Shown one piece after another: positions 23,691 through 30,719 of a stretch of DNA of 38,776 bases (within the stretch, counting starts at the first letter, position 1; every line of letters starts with the position of its first letter). The notes below the pieces were generated by a model. That model ran no database searches and was not told the DNA's origin. It was given only the letters and a program-made list of their open reading frames with translations. Origin of the DNA: an uncultured Streptococcus sp. (GTDB lineage: Bacteria > Bacillota > Bacilli > Lactobacillales > Streptococcaceae). The DNA is taken from assembly GCA_900755085.1 (NCBI GenBank), contig CAAEFF010000008.1, forward strand, positions 1 through 38,776, read 5' to 3'. A program made the translations under genes and the position numbers.

Positions 23691-23729
23691 AGTAGGTACA
23701 AAAATGAGATGACAGACAGGAGTTCCAAC

Positions 23730-24245
23730 ATGAAGCCCGATCTTCAAGATTATCCGAAATTTTATCGTTGGCTAACCCTGCCTTTCACGAGAAAACCACA
23801 TCGTGTGCAGGTTCTGCAAAGGATGAATCGAAGCTTGACGTTCGCCATGCCAGGCATCTACGGCCTGGTCTTTTGTTGGCTGTTTTTAAAGAAAACTTCA
23901 ATGGGAGGAATCTGGCCTTTTATCTGGATTCCTGCTTTGGGCTTTGTCTTATTTAGCCTCTTTCGTCATTGGGTAAATGTTCCGAGACCTTATGAGAAGT
24001 GGGAGATTCAACCATTATTAGAAAAAAATTCATCTGGTCATTCCTTTCCTAGCCGACATGTTTTTTCGGCGACCATTATCTCTATGTGTGTCTGTCAGTT
24101 GTCGTTTTCGCTAGGAATGTGCTCGATGCTCCTGTCTCTTTTATTAGCTCTTGTCCGAGTAATCGGAGGGGTTCATTATCCTAAGGATGTCCTCGTTGCT
24201 TGGGGGCTGGGACTCGTCTGGGGAGGACTCTTTTTGCTGGTTTGA
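23730..24245 (+). CDS. PAP2-family membrane phosphatase
   Basis: The 171-residue integral membrane protein has about five hydrophobic segments. The PAP2 active-site motifs are present: R-x6-RP (RHWVNVPRP), SSGHSFPSRH with the catalytic His, and RVIGGVHYPKD. Members dephosphorylate lipid phosphates such as undecaprenyl pyrophosphate or phosphatidylglycerophosphate; which one cannot be told here. The ATG at 23730 has CAGGAG 7 nt upstream and a promoter behind it. It is a single-gene unit. Confidence 0.85.
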   Translation: MKPDLQDYPKFYRWLTLPFTRKPHRVQVLQRMNRSLTFAMPGIYGLVFCWLFLKKTSMGGIWPFIWIPALGFVLFSLFRHWVNVPRPYEKWEIQPLLEKNSSGHSFPSRHVFSATIISMCVCQLSFSLGMCSMLLSLLLALVRVIGGVHYPKDVLVAWGLGLVWGGLFLLV

Positions 24246-24271
24246 ATGAATAAATTGCGGAAAATTGACCT

Positions 24272-24300
24272 TTGTCTAAGAGCGAGGGATAGTGTATACT
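24272..24300 (+). promoter_or_regulatory. promoter of the GNAT acetyltransferase gene
   Basis: TTGTCT (24272-24277), 17-bp spacer, TATACT (24295-24300), 28 bp before the start codon. Confidence 0.65.
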
Positions 24301-24328
24301 GGAAAGTGGATTTAGAATAGGAGAGAAG

Positions 24329-24955
24329 ATGAAGTACAGAAAAGCAAAAAAAGCAGATTTGGATCAGGTGGTTCGAGTAGCCAGTACAGCTTTTGAGGAG
24401 TATCTATTTTTAAAAGTCATTAAGGATTTGGTGCGTGATCCCAAGCAATACCCTGCCTTTGTTGAGGCAATGATGCGGATTCTGGTAAAGGTTTTTCTTA
24501 AGCATCATATTTGCCTTGTGGCAGAAAAAAACGATGAAATTTATGCAGTTGCCTTGTTGCAAAAGGAACCGATTCCTTTTCGGGCCTATCTCTTAAATGG
24601 GGGATTTGGCTTGCTCAAGTTTATTTCCTTGAAGAATATGTTGGCCTACTTTAAATTTATGGAGGACACGGATAAGGAATTGGAGCAAAATGTAGACTTT
24701 GATTGGTATTTGATGCTTCTCGCAGTGGCTCCCAAACACCAACGTCAGGGTTATGGCAGTCGCTTTATGACAGAAGGAATTGAGCCTTTCTTGGAAGAGA
24801 TTAAAGGGGAAAAACTAGCCTTTTATACCAATACAAAGGGAAATGTCTATTTTTATACCAAAAATGGCTACAAGGAAGTCTACTCTAACGAGATTAGCTT
24901 TAACCAAGTAGAGATGGGGAGCTGGTATTTCTTGAAGGAGCTAAAAAAACACTGA
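24329..24955 (+). CDS. GNAT-family N-acetyltransferase
   Basis: The 208-residue protein has the GNAT fold: an N-terminal MKYRKAKKADLDQVVRVASTAF strand-helix, a central region with variable acceptor loops, and the acetyl-CoA site LLAVAPKHQRQGYGSRFMTEG with the Q-x-x-G-x-G/A pattern. The following ends in FYTKNGYKEV, another conserved family element. The substrate is not predictable. AGGAGAGA lies just before the ATG. It is a lone gene converging on queG, with which it shares a terminator. Confidence 0.85.
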   Translation: MKYRKAKKADLDQVVRVASTAFEEYLFLKVIKDLVRDPKQYPAFVEAMMRILVKVFLKHHICLVAEKNDEIYAVALLQKEPIPFRAYLLNGGFGLLKFISLKNMLAYFKFMEDTDKELEQNVDFDWYLMLLAVAPKHQRQGYGSRFMTEGIEPFLEEIKGEKLAFYTNTKGNVYFYTKNGYKEVYSNEISFNQVEMGSWYFLKELKKH

Positions 24956-24977
24956 GGTTACAACCTTAGTGTTTTTT
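24944..24977. terminator. bidirectional terminator between the GNAT gene and queG
   Basis: AAAAAACACTGAGGTT and AACCTTAGTGTTTTTT pair over 16 bp with one G-U. T6 runs are present on both strands, so it serves both convergent genes. Confidence 0.9.
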
Positions 24978-26116
24978 CATTGTAGCTGTGAATCTGCTTG
25001 AATGCCGAATTTTTCAAAGAAAGCAGTTCGTTCTTCTATGATAGCATCCGTCGGATGTTTGATATTCAGTAAGAGATCTATAAGATCTGGTGTGACTTCA
25101 CGGAGCAGTTGCCCTAAGGACCAGATAGCCGTTGCAATATGGATCTGATTTTGTGAAGTTTCGATGATGTTCAGGAGCTTAGGGATGGCCGAGCGGTCAT
25201 TTGCATTGGCTAACGCAATGATGGCATTGCGCTGGAGGATATTCTTGCCTCGCCAGCTTCCGGCAACATGCCCGAATTTTTCCTTAAATTGACCGTTGGA
25301 CAGTTCTATAAAGGGAATCAACTCTGGATGAGCCAAATCGGGATCGATTTCTGTTGCCAGGGGATTATCTAGCCCTTTGTTATAAGGACAGCAAATCTGA
25401 CAAATGTCACATCCATAGATGACCGTTTTAATTTTCTTGCGAAATTCTAGGTCCATCATACCCTTGTCTTGAGTTTGGAAGGACAAGCAGCGTTTGGCAT
25501 TCATAGAGCCGTCTCCGATTAAGCAGGAGGTTGGACATGCATCTAAACAACGTCGACAGTCTCCACAACCATAGTCGACTGGCTGATCCGGTTCGATATC
25601 GAGGTTGGTAATCAATTCCCCCAGAAACATGTAAGAACCGTATTCTTTTGAAATGACCAAGCCATTTTTTCCGATAAAGCCAATCCCAGCTCGTTGGGCG
25701 ACAGCCGTATCAACCAGTGCTCCAGTATCGACCATGCCCTTGTATTCAAAATCTTGTGTCATTTCCTCAATCCCAGCAGCTAAGCGGTTGAGCTTGTCTT
25801 GAAGGACATAATGGTAATCTAATCCCCAGCTATTGGGGGTAAATTTTCCTCTTTTATAGGTTGTTTTTTGAGGTTGTTGCTTGAGTTTGTGGGGGTAGGC
25901 GACAGCAATTGAGATGATCGTCTTTGCGGAGGAGAGACTTAATTTAGGTTGGATGCGCTCTTCGATATTCTTATGCTCGAATCCAGAATTCCGTCCCTCC
26001 TCAACGGCCAAGCGGAGCGATTTTTCCAAATAAGCGAAGTCATCAGCGGTTGTAAATCCAATTTTTGAAATCCCAATAGAATGTGCCAGTTGGATAATGT
26101 TTTCTTTTAGTGTCAT
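24977..26116 (-). CDS. queG: epoxyqueuosine reductase with C-terminal HEAT repeats
   Basis: QueG reduces epoxyqueuosine to queuosine in the tRNA wobble position, using cobalamin and two [4Fe-4S] clusters. The 379-residue protein has the N-terminal cobalamin-binding domain, the cluster motifs CGDCRRCLDACPTSC and CDICQICCPYNKG, and a C-terminal HEAT-like region (RNAIIALANANDRSAIPKLLNII, then HIATAIWSLGQLL). I chose the ATG at 26116 (MTLKENIIQL) as it fits the family N-terminus; another ATG is 3 codons upstream. The TATAAT on the minus strand at 26129-26124 would start transcripts almost at this ATG. It is divergent from manA. Confidence 0.88.
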   Translation of the reverse strand: MTLKENIIQLAHSIGISKIGFTTADDFAYLEKSLRLAVEEGRNSGFEHKNIEERIQPKLSLSSAKTIISIAVAYPHKLKQQPQKTTYKRGKFTPNSWGLDYHYVLQDKLNRLAAGIEEMTQDFEYKGMVDTGALVDTAVAQRAGIGFIGKNGLVISKEYGSYMFLGELITNLDIEPDQPVDYGCGDCRRCLDACPTSCLIGDGSMNAKRCLSFQTQDKGMMDLEFRKKIKTVIYGCDICQICCPYNKGLDNPLATEIDPDLAHPELIPFIELSNGQFKEKFGHVAGSWRGKNILQRNAIIALANANDRSAIPKLLNIIETSQNQIHIATAIWSLGQLLREVTPDLIDLLLNIKHPTDAIIEERTAFFEKFGIQADSQLQ

Positions 26117-26123
26117 CTTTTCC

Positions 26124-26129
26124 ATTATA
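26124..26129 (-). promoter_or_regulatory. candidate queG -10 element
   Basis: TATAAT on the minus strand ends 8 bp before the chosen queG ATG at 26116. The -35 region is poor. If used, the mRNA would be leaderless or nearly so. Confidence 0.35.
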
Positions 26130-26175
26130 CACAAAAATGAAGATTCTAGCGAGAAAGGAAACGATCCGAAAGGGC

Positions 26176-26204
26176 TTTCAAAAGCTTTCTTTTTTTTGTA
26201 TAAT
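26176..26204 (+). promoter_or_regulatory. manA promoter
   Basis: TTTCAA (26176-26181), 17-bp spacer, TATAAT (26199-26204), 27 bp before the ATG at 26232. Confidence 0.6.
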
Positions 26205-26231
26205 AGAAACATGAAATGCGAGGAGGGTATT

Positions 26232-27176
26232 ATGGTACAACCATTATTTTTACATTCAGTCATGCAGGAAAAAATTTGGGGAGGAACACGTCTAAAAGAG
26301 GAATTTGGTTACGACATTCCGAGTGACCATGTCGGTGAATTTTGGGCGATTTCGGCCCATCCGCATGGCGTTTCTAAAGTGGCCAATGGTCCATACGAAG
26401 GAATGGGATTGGATCAGCTCTATCAAGAGCACCGAGAATTATTCGGCAATCGTAAAGAGCCTGTCTTTCCTTTATTAACAAAGATTTTAGATGCCAACGA
26501 CTGGCTTAGTGTACAGGTGCACCCGGATGATACCTATGCCATGGAGCATGAGGGAGAACTTGGAAAAACCGAGTGTTGGTATGTGATTGCGGCTGACGAA
26601 GGATCAGAGATTATCTATGGACACAATGCCAAGTCAAAAGAAGAACTCCGCCAGCAAATCGAAGATAAAAACTGGGATGCCTTGCTGACAAAGGTTCCTG
26701 TCAAGGCTGGAGATTTCTTCTATGTGCCAAGTGGAACCATGCACGCGATTGGTTCTGGAATCTTGATTCTTGAAACCCAACAGTCGAGTGACACCACCTA
26801 TCGGGTTTATGATTTTGACCGTAAGGATGATCAAGGAAACTTGCGGGAACTTCACTTGGAAAAATCGATTGATGTGTTAAACATAGGTGAGCCAGCAAAT
26901 AGCCATCCAGATACAGTTGTTGTTGATAATCTTCGAATGACGACCTTGGTTGCAAGTGATTTCTTTACGGTTTATAAGTGGGAACTTACTGGAAAAGTTA
27001 ATTTTGAAAAGACTGCTGATTACAGCTTATTGAGCGTCTTAACCGGAGAAGGGAAATTGACTGTAGATGGAAAGGATTATCCTATTCAAAAAGGAAGTCA
27101 CTTTATCTTACCGAGCGATGTTGAATCTTGGACTTTGGAAGGGCAAGGTTTAGAATTGATCGTGAGTCATCCGTAA
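26232..27176 (+). CDS. manA: mannose-6-phosphate isomerase, type I
   Basis: This cupin-type zinc enzyme interconverts mannose-6-phosphate and fructose-6-phosphate. The 314-residue length fits the short firmicute form. The metal site is visible as QVHPDD (His97) and Glu114 in GKTECWYVI, with a further His in PSGTMHAIGSG and the catalytic Arg region TTYRVYDFDR. GAGGAGGG lies 6 nt before the chosen ATG; an upstream in-frame extension is antisense to queG and lacks support. In several streptococci manA is next to scrK; here they are about 8 kb apart. Confidence 0.93.
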   Translation: MVQPLFLHSVMQEKIWGGTRLKEEFGYDIPSDHVGEFWAISAHPHGVSKVANGPYEGMGLDQLYQEHRELFGNRKEPVFPLLTKILDANDWLSVQVHPDDTYAMEHEGELGKTECWYVIAADEGSEIIYGHNAKSKEELRQQIEDKNWDALLTKVPVKAGDFFYVPSGTMHAIGSGILILETQQSSDTTYRVYDFDRKDDQGNLRELHLEKSIDVLNIGEPANSHPDTVVVDNLRMTTLVASDFFTVYKWELTGKVNFEKTADYSLLSVLTGEGKLTVDGKDYPIQKGSHFILPSDVESWTLEGQGLELIVSHP

Positions 27177-27180
27177 AAAG

Positions 27181-27223
27181 AAAGGGTTTGAGTTAATGCT
27201 GTGGAGCGACTCAAGCCTTTTTT
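27181..27223 (+). terminator. manA terminator
   Basis: AAAGGGTTTGAGT and ACTCAAGCCTTTTTT form an imperfect stem with a 15-nt loop and T6 tail, 5 bp after the manA stop. Confidence 0.75.
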
Positions 27224-27253
27224 CATCTGGTATAAAAATTTTTAAAAAAATTC

Positions 27254-27284
27254 TTGACTTTGACCTAAGGGGAGGGATTATACT
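27254..27284 (+). promoter_or_regulatory. MerR-type promoter with 19-bp spacer
   Basis: TTGACT (27254-27259) and TATACT (27279-27284) are separated by 19 bp, the long spacing that MerR-family activators correct by distorting DNA. CCT-N6-AGG in the spacer is a possible dyad core. It precedes the MerR gene itself, implying autoregulation. Confidence 0.7.
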
Positions 27285-27303
27285 ATCCAGCAAGGAGGAA
27301 ATC

Positions 27304-28044
27304 ATGTACCATATCAAAGAAGCTGCAGAGCTGTCAGGTGTCTCTGTCAAGACCCTGCACCACTATGATAAAATAGGACTTCTAGTCCCTGTGAAATCTG
27401 AAAATGGCTATCGGACATACAGTCAAGAAGATTTAGAACGATTACAGGTGATTCTCTACTACAAGTATCTAGGATTTTCTTTAGACCAAATAGCAGAACT
27501 CTTAGCCGAAGAAACATCTAACTTGTTGCCCCATTTAACCAAACAGTTAGCCTATTTAACTCAGGAGAGAGAACGTCTAGATACCTTGATTTCCACCTTG
27601 CAAAAAACTATTCAAGAACAAAAAGGAGAAAGAAACATGACGATTGAGGAAAAATTTACTGGATTTAGCTATCAGGACACTCAAAAATACCACCAAGAAG
27701 CAGTAGAAAAATATGGTCAAGAAGTCATGGACCAGGCTCTCGAACGCCAAAAGGGCCATGAAGATGAGGCTACGGAAGCCTTCAACCAAGTTTTTCAAAC
27801 TTTGGCTCAAAATCTCAAAGATGGTCTACCTACAACAGCAATAGAAAACCAAGATCAAGCATCCAGACTTTTAGACGCGATTCGAACGTACGGATTTGAC
27901 TGCTCTATAGAGGTTTTTGGCCATATCGGCAAGGGATATGTCTATAATCCGGAATTCAAAGAAAACATCGACAAGTTTGGGGCTGGCACAGCCCAGTATA
28001 CTTCGAATGTCATTGCCTTTTATGTCGAAAATCAAGGAAAATAA
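27304..28044 (+). CDS. MerR-family regulator with TipAS-like drug-sensing domain
   Basis: The 246-residue protein has a MerR winged-helix domain (MYHIKEAAELSGVSVKTLHHYDKIG), a coiled-coil dimerisation helix (about 75-110) and a C-terminal TipAS-type domain (from about 120). That domain binds thiopeptides or other hydrophobic drugs in Streptomyces TipAL and Bacillus Mta. It may therefore activate its own promoter, and perhaps a remote exporter, on drug binding. AAGGAGG precedes the ATG at 27304; a longer frame from 27196 would start upstream of its promoter. No exporter is adjacent; the next gene is kimA, beyond a three-hairpin repeat. Confidence 0.88.
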   Translation: MYHIKEAAELSGVSVKTLHHYDKIGLLVPVKSENGYRTYSQEDLERLQVILYYKYLGFSLDQIAELLAEETSNLLPHLTKQLAYLTQERERLDTLISTLQKTIQEQKGERNMTIEEKFTGFSYQDTQKYHQEAVEKYGQEVMDQALERQKGHEDEATEAFNQVFQTLAQNLKDGLPTTAIENQDQASRLLDAIRTYGFDCSIEVFGHIGKGYVYNPEFKENIDKFGAGTAQYTSNVIAFYVENQGK

Positions 28045-28051
28045 AAAAGTG

Positions 28052-28224
28052 AGAGTGGGACAGAAGTCGGTCATTCGTTAGAATTCGATTTCGTCGTCCC
28101 ACCTCCGCACAGTTGAGTAGGGCTGTAAAAGCTGATGAGTTCAGCCTAGTAGAGCCCACTCAACCACTGCGTCTTGCTCAACAATCCAATAACAAGAAGA
28201 GGCTAGGACTTTTGTCCCAGGCTC
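28052..28224 (+). repeat. three-hairpin dispersed repeat, copy 3
   Basis: It starts 7 bp after the MerR stop, in the same orientation as copies 1 and 2. H1 (GTGGGAC/GTCCCAC), H2 (GTTGAGTAGGGCT/AGCCCACTCAAC) and H3 (AGGCTAGGAC/GTCCCAG followed by a T6 run) are all intact. It is the only visible terminator for the MerR gene. Confidence 0.9.
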
Positions 28225-28300
28225 TTTTTTGCTTGGAAAACTTTGAAAAGAAGTTGACAGAGCTATGGTAGGCTCAAGAAATGAACAAGATGAAAACTTT

Positions 28301-28350
28301 ATGAAAATTTCACAACAATTTCATGATGAAAATTTCACAACAATTCCATG
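28301..28350 (+). repeat. tandem 25-bp repeats upstream of the kimA promoter
   Basis: Two adjacent 25-bp copies (28301-28325 and 28326-28350) differ at one base and begin ATGAAAATTTCACAACAATT. A partial copy precedes them. Within each, TTTCA motifs recur 11 bp apart (28308, 28319, 28333, with TTCCA at 28344). The last one ends 9 bp before the -35. The pattern resembles a response-regulator binding site of the OmpR/PhoB type. Confidence 0.7.
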
Positions 28351-28357
28351 CTATAAG

Positions 28358-28386
28358 TTGACAGCTATAAAAAAAAGGAGTAGAAT
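28358..28386 (+). promoter_or_regulatory. kimA promoter
   Basis: TTGACA (28358-28363), 17-bp spacer and TAGAAT (28381-28386). The expected start near 28393 leaves a leader of about 60 nt. Confidence 0.75.
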
Positions 28387-28400
28387 AACCCCAGTTTTAT

Positions 28401-28442
28401 GAAAAAGAGGCAGGGAATTCCCGGCCTCATGATCTTTTTTTC
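28401..28442 (+). promoter_or_regulatory. hairpin in the kimA leader
   Basis: GAGGC-A-GGG, AATT loop, CCC-G-GCCTC, inside an outer pairing of GAAAAAG with CTTTTTTTC. It ends in a T7 run and touches the AAGGAG ribosome binding site at 28443-28448. It could be an attenuator-like terminator, a translational gate or an mRNA-stabilising structure. It does not match the ydaO/kimA c-di-AMP riboswitch as I know it. Confidence 0.5.
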
Positions 28443-28455
28443 AAGGAGTTTTTTT

Positions 28456-30300
28456 ATGTTTTCAACATTGAAAAAATGGTTTATTGGCCGTCCGTTGAAA
28501 TCTGGTGCAGAAGGTGAAGGAGGGCTGTTAGGGAAAATGCAGGCCTTGGCCATGCTCTCTAGTGACGCGCTTTCTTCTATCGCCTATGGTCCAGAGCAAG
28601 TTATCCTGGTCTTGATGACGGTATCTGCAGGAGCTATTTGGTGGTCTATTCCAATTGGGATTGTGGTTCTAGTTCTCCTAGCCAGTTTAACAATTTCTTA
28701 TCGCCAGGTCATTCATGCCTATCCTCAAGGGGGAGGAGCCTACATGGTGACTACGGAGAACTTGTCTCCCAAAGCGGGATTGATCGCTGGTGGCAGTCTC
28801 TTAGTCGACTACATGCTGACAGTAGCGGTATCTGTTTCTTCCGGTGCAGATGCCATCACGTCAGCAATTCCATCTCTTCATCCTTATAATCTTCACATTT
28901 CCATTTTGTTGGTCTTGATCTTGATGCTGATGAACCTTCGGGGGCTACGAGAATCAGCCACATCGTTGATGATTCCGGTCTACCTTTTCATTGTCAGTAC
29001 CATTGCCTTGATCGGCTATGGTGTGATCCAAATTTTGACGGGGCATTTGGCCTATAATGCAACTGCTCATGTGGGTCAAACCATTTCAGGGGTCAGTGTC
29101 ATTCTCTTATTGCGGGCCTTTACGAGTGGATCCGCTTCACTAACAGGGGTTGAAGCTATCTCCAATTCGGTTCCTTTCTTTAAAAAACCAAAAGCCAAGA
29201 ATGCAGCCTCTACCTTGACCATCATGGCTTTGATTTTGGGGATCATGTTTGCAGGGATTACCTTCCTCAATTACTGGGTGGGTGTAGTTCCAGCAAAAGG
29301 GGTAACGACTTTAGCCCAAATGGCCCAAGCTATCTTAGGGAATTCCCCAGTCGGACAAGCCTTCTTTTACGTCTTCCAATTATCAACAGCCTTGATCCTG
29401 GCAGTTGCAGCGAATACTGGGTTCTCAGCCTTTCCAATGTTGGCCTTTAACATGGCTAAAAATAAATACATGCCACACATGTATATGGAAAAAGGGGATC
29501 GTCTGGGCTATTCCAATGGGATTTTGACCTTAGCGATTGGTGCCATCGTCTTGCTCTTGATCTTTGATGGGCAAACAGAAAGCTTGATTCCGCTTTATAC
29601 CATTGGGGTCTTCATTCCTTTTGCCCTTTCTCAAACAGGAATGGTGATCCACTGGAAACGCCAATATCAAAAAGGATTTCTTAAGTATTCACTTGCCAAT
29701 ATCCTTGGGGCTGCTATCTGTTACGGCATTGTCTTGATTCTCTTGCTCTTCCGTTTGCGTGAAATCTGGCCCTTCTTTCCTATCATTGGACTTTTGCTAT
29801 GGATGTTCTTAAGAATCCGTAGCCACTATGATAAGGTTGCTGCTCAATTACGCTTAGGTGCAAAGATCGAAAAAACAGACTATGCGGGAAATACTGTAAT
29901 TGTTCTTGTCGGGAATGTCACTCAGGTAAGTGTGGGAGCTATGAGTTATGCAAATAGCCTAGGAAACGATGTTGTAGCTATGCACGTCTCAACAGAAGAA
30001 ACCAAGGTCAAAGATGCTGAGGTAGCAGAAGAATTTAAGCATTATTTCCCTCATATTCGCTTTGAAAATGTCATGACAAGTTACAGGGATATTATCCAAC
30101 CAACCGTTGAATTTGTCACTAAAGTAGCTGAGGAGGCCAAGGAGAAAGGAAACACTGTCACAGTCCTAGTTCCTCAATTTATTCCTAAGAAACATTGGCA
30201 AAATATCTTGCACAACCAAATGAGTTTGAAATTGAAGTACGCTCTTCGGTGGCACGAAGAAGTCGTCGTCGCCAGCTATTCTTACCATTTGTCACAATGA
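28456..30300 (+). CDS. kimA: KimA-type potassium/proton symporter (APC superfamily)
   Basis: The 614-residue membrane protein closely resembles B. subtilis KimA (YdaO), a high-affinity K+ importer bound and inhibited by c-di-AMP. Its N-terminus (LKALAMLSSDALSS-type; here MQALAMLSSDALSSIAYGPEQ), YRQVIHAYPQGGGAYMV and IAGGSLLVDYMLTVAVS are characteristic. About twelve transmembrane segments (to about residue 460) precede a cytoplasmic C-terminal domain of about 150 residues. I chose the ATG at 28456, 7 nt after AAGGAG; an in-frame ATG at 28399 falls in the leader hairpin near the expected transcript start. Other APC permeases are possible, but the resemblance is strong. Confidence 0.82.
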   Translation: MFSTLKKWFIGRPLKSGAEGEGGLLGKMQALAMLSSDALSSIAYGPEQVILVLMTVSAGAIWWSIPIGIVVLVLLASLTISYRQVIHAYPQGGGAYMVTTENLSPKAGLIAGGSLLVDYMLTVAVSVSSGADAITSAIPSLHPYNLHISILLVLILMLMNLRGLRESATSLMIPVYLFIVSTIALIGYGVIQILTGHLAYNATAHVGQTISGVSVILLLRAFTSGSASLTGVEAISNSVPFFKKPKAKNAASTLTIMALILGIMFAGITFLNYWVGVVPAKGVTTLAQMAQAILGNSPVGQAFFYVFQLSTALILAVAANTGFSAFPMLAFNMAKNKYMPHMYMEKGDRLGYSNGILTLAIGAIVLLLIFDGQTESLIPLYTIGVFIPFALSQTGMVIHWKRQYQKGFLKYSLANILGAAICYGIVLILLLFRLREIWPFFPIIGLLLWMFLRIRSHYDKVAAQLRLGAKIEKTDYAGNTVIVLVGNVTQVSVGAMSYANSLGNDVVAMHVSTEETKVKDAEVAEEFKHYFPHIRFENVMTSYRDIIQPTVEFVTKVAEEAKEKGNTVTVLVPQFIPKKHWQNILHNQMSLKLKYALRWHEEVVVASYSYHLSQ

Positions 30301-30307
30301 TCGAATG

Positions 30308-30340
30308 ATCTTTCAAAGATGTCTTTTTTAGCAGACATTT
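30308..30340 (+). terminator. weak terminator-like hairpins after kimA
   Basis: ATCTTTCAAAGAT followed by GTCTTTTTT, overlapping ATGTCT/AGACAT. The stems are short, so confidence is low. The segment from 30317 resembles that at 30563-30593. Confidence 0.4.
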
Positions 30341-30367
30341 CTGATTGAAACCAAAGTTATTTTAAAA

Positions 30368-30499
30368 ACTTTCCTTAGGTGAGTACGGACGTCAGCGAAC
30401 TTCGAAGAAGTTCCATGACTTAGTTTTGGACCTAAGGTTCCAAAACTCCCGAGTGCTAGAAACGATCGTGTTTCTAGCACTTTTCTCACGGCGGAAAGT
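30368..30499. other. 132-nt closed multi-hairpin element (possible structured RNA or palindromic repeat)
   Basis: The outer stem ACTTTCC (30368-30374)/GGAAAGT (30493-30499) and an inner stem GTGAG (30379-30383)/CTCAC (30485-30489) enclose three perfect hairpins. These are GAACTTC/GAAGTTC (30397-30413), AGTTTTGGA/TCCAAAACT (30422-30447) and GTGCTAGAAAC/GTTTCTAGCAC (30453-30480). The whole folds like a cloverleaf. It lies in the 419-bp gap between kimA and secA, which has no gene. It could be an RNA or a mobile palindromic element; no tRNA anticodon arm or CCA is present. Confidence 0.6.
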
Positions 30500-30562
30500 C
30501 TCAGTGTATGTTTGAATCAACTGAATATTGCTCTTCTCATTTTAATTTTTTCAGCACCACTT

Positions 30563-30593
30563 AGATGCCTGCTTTAGCAGACGTTTTTTGAAT
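30563..30593 (+). terminator. terminator-like hairpin
   Basis: CCTGCT-TT-AGCAG followed by ACGTTTTTTG. It resembles 30317-30345, so the folded element is flanked by near-direct copies of an AGATG-CT-TTAGCAGAC motif. Confidence 0.5.
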
Positions 30594-30645
30594 CATTTTA
30601 CTTGGGAAAATCTGCTCAAAAGTCCTGTAAGATACAGTCTTAATC

Positions 30646-30674
30646 TTGAAAAAATGTTTAAAAAATGCTAGAAT
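30646..30674 (+). promoter_or_regulatory. secA promoter
   Basis: TTGAAA (30646-30651), 17-bp spacer, TAGAAT (30669-30674) with TGC extension, 45 bp before the secA start. Confidence 0.8.
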
Positions 30675-30719
30675 AAAAAGAACATTTTAGATTTTGAAAA
30701 ATTCAAAGTAAGGAAAAAA

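Noticed and set aside
23547..23729. 61-codon extension of the PAP2 protein
   Set aside because: A good promoter at 23661-23690 and a CAGGAG site place the start at 23730; the extension is Lys-rich and non-family.
26097..26231. 45-codon extension of ManA
   Set aside because: It overlaps the manA promoter and the queG start; GAGGAGGG supports the ATG at 26232.
28301..28350. CRISPR array
   Set aside because: Only two adjacent 25-bp copies with no spacers and no cas genes; position suggests a regulator site.
28225..28455. c-di-AMP (ydaO-type) riboswitch before kimA
   Set aside because: The conserved core of that riboswitch is not recognisable; the inferred leader is only about 60 nt.
30368..30499. 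tRNA or tmRNA
   Set aside because: Despite the cloverleaf-like shape there is no T-loop motif, anticodon arm or CCA end, and arm lengths are wrong.
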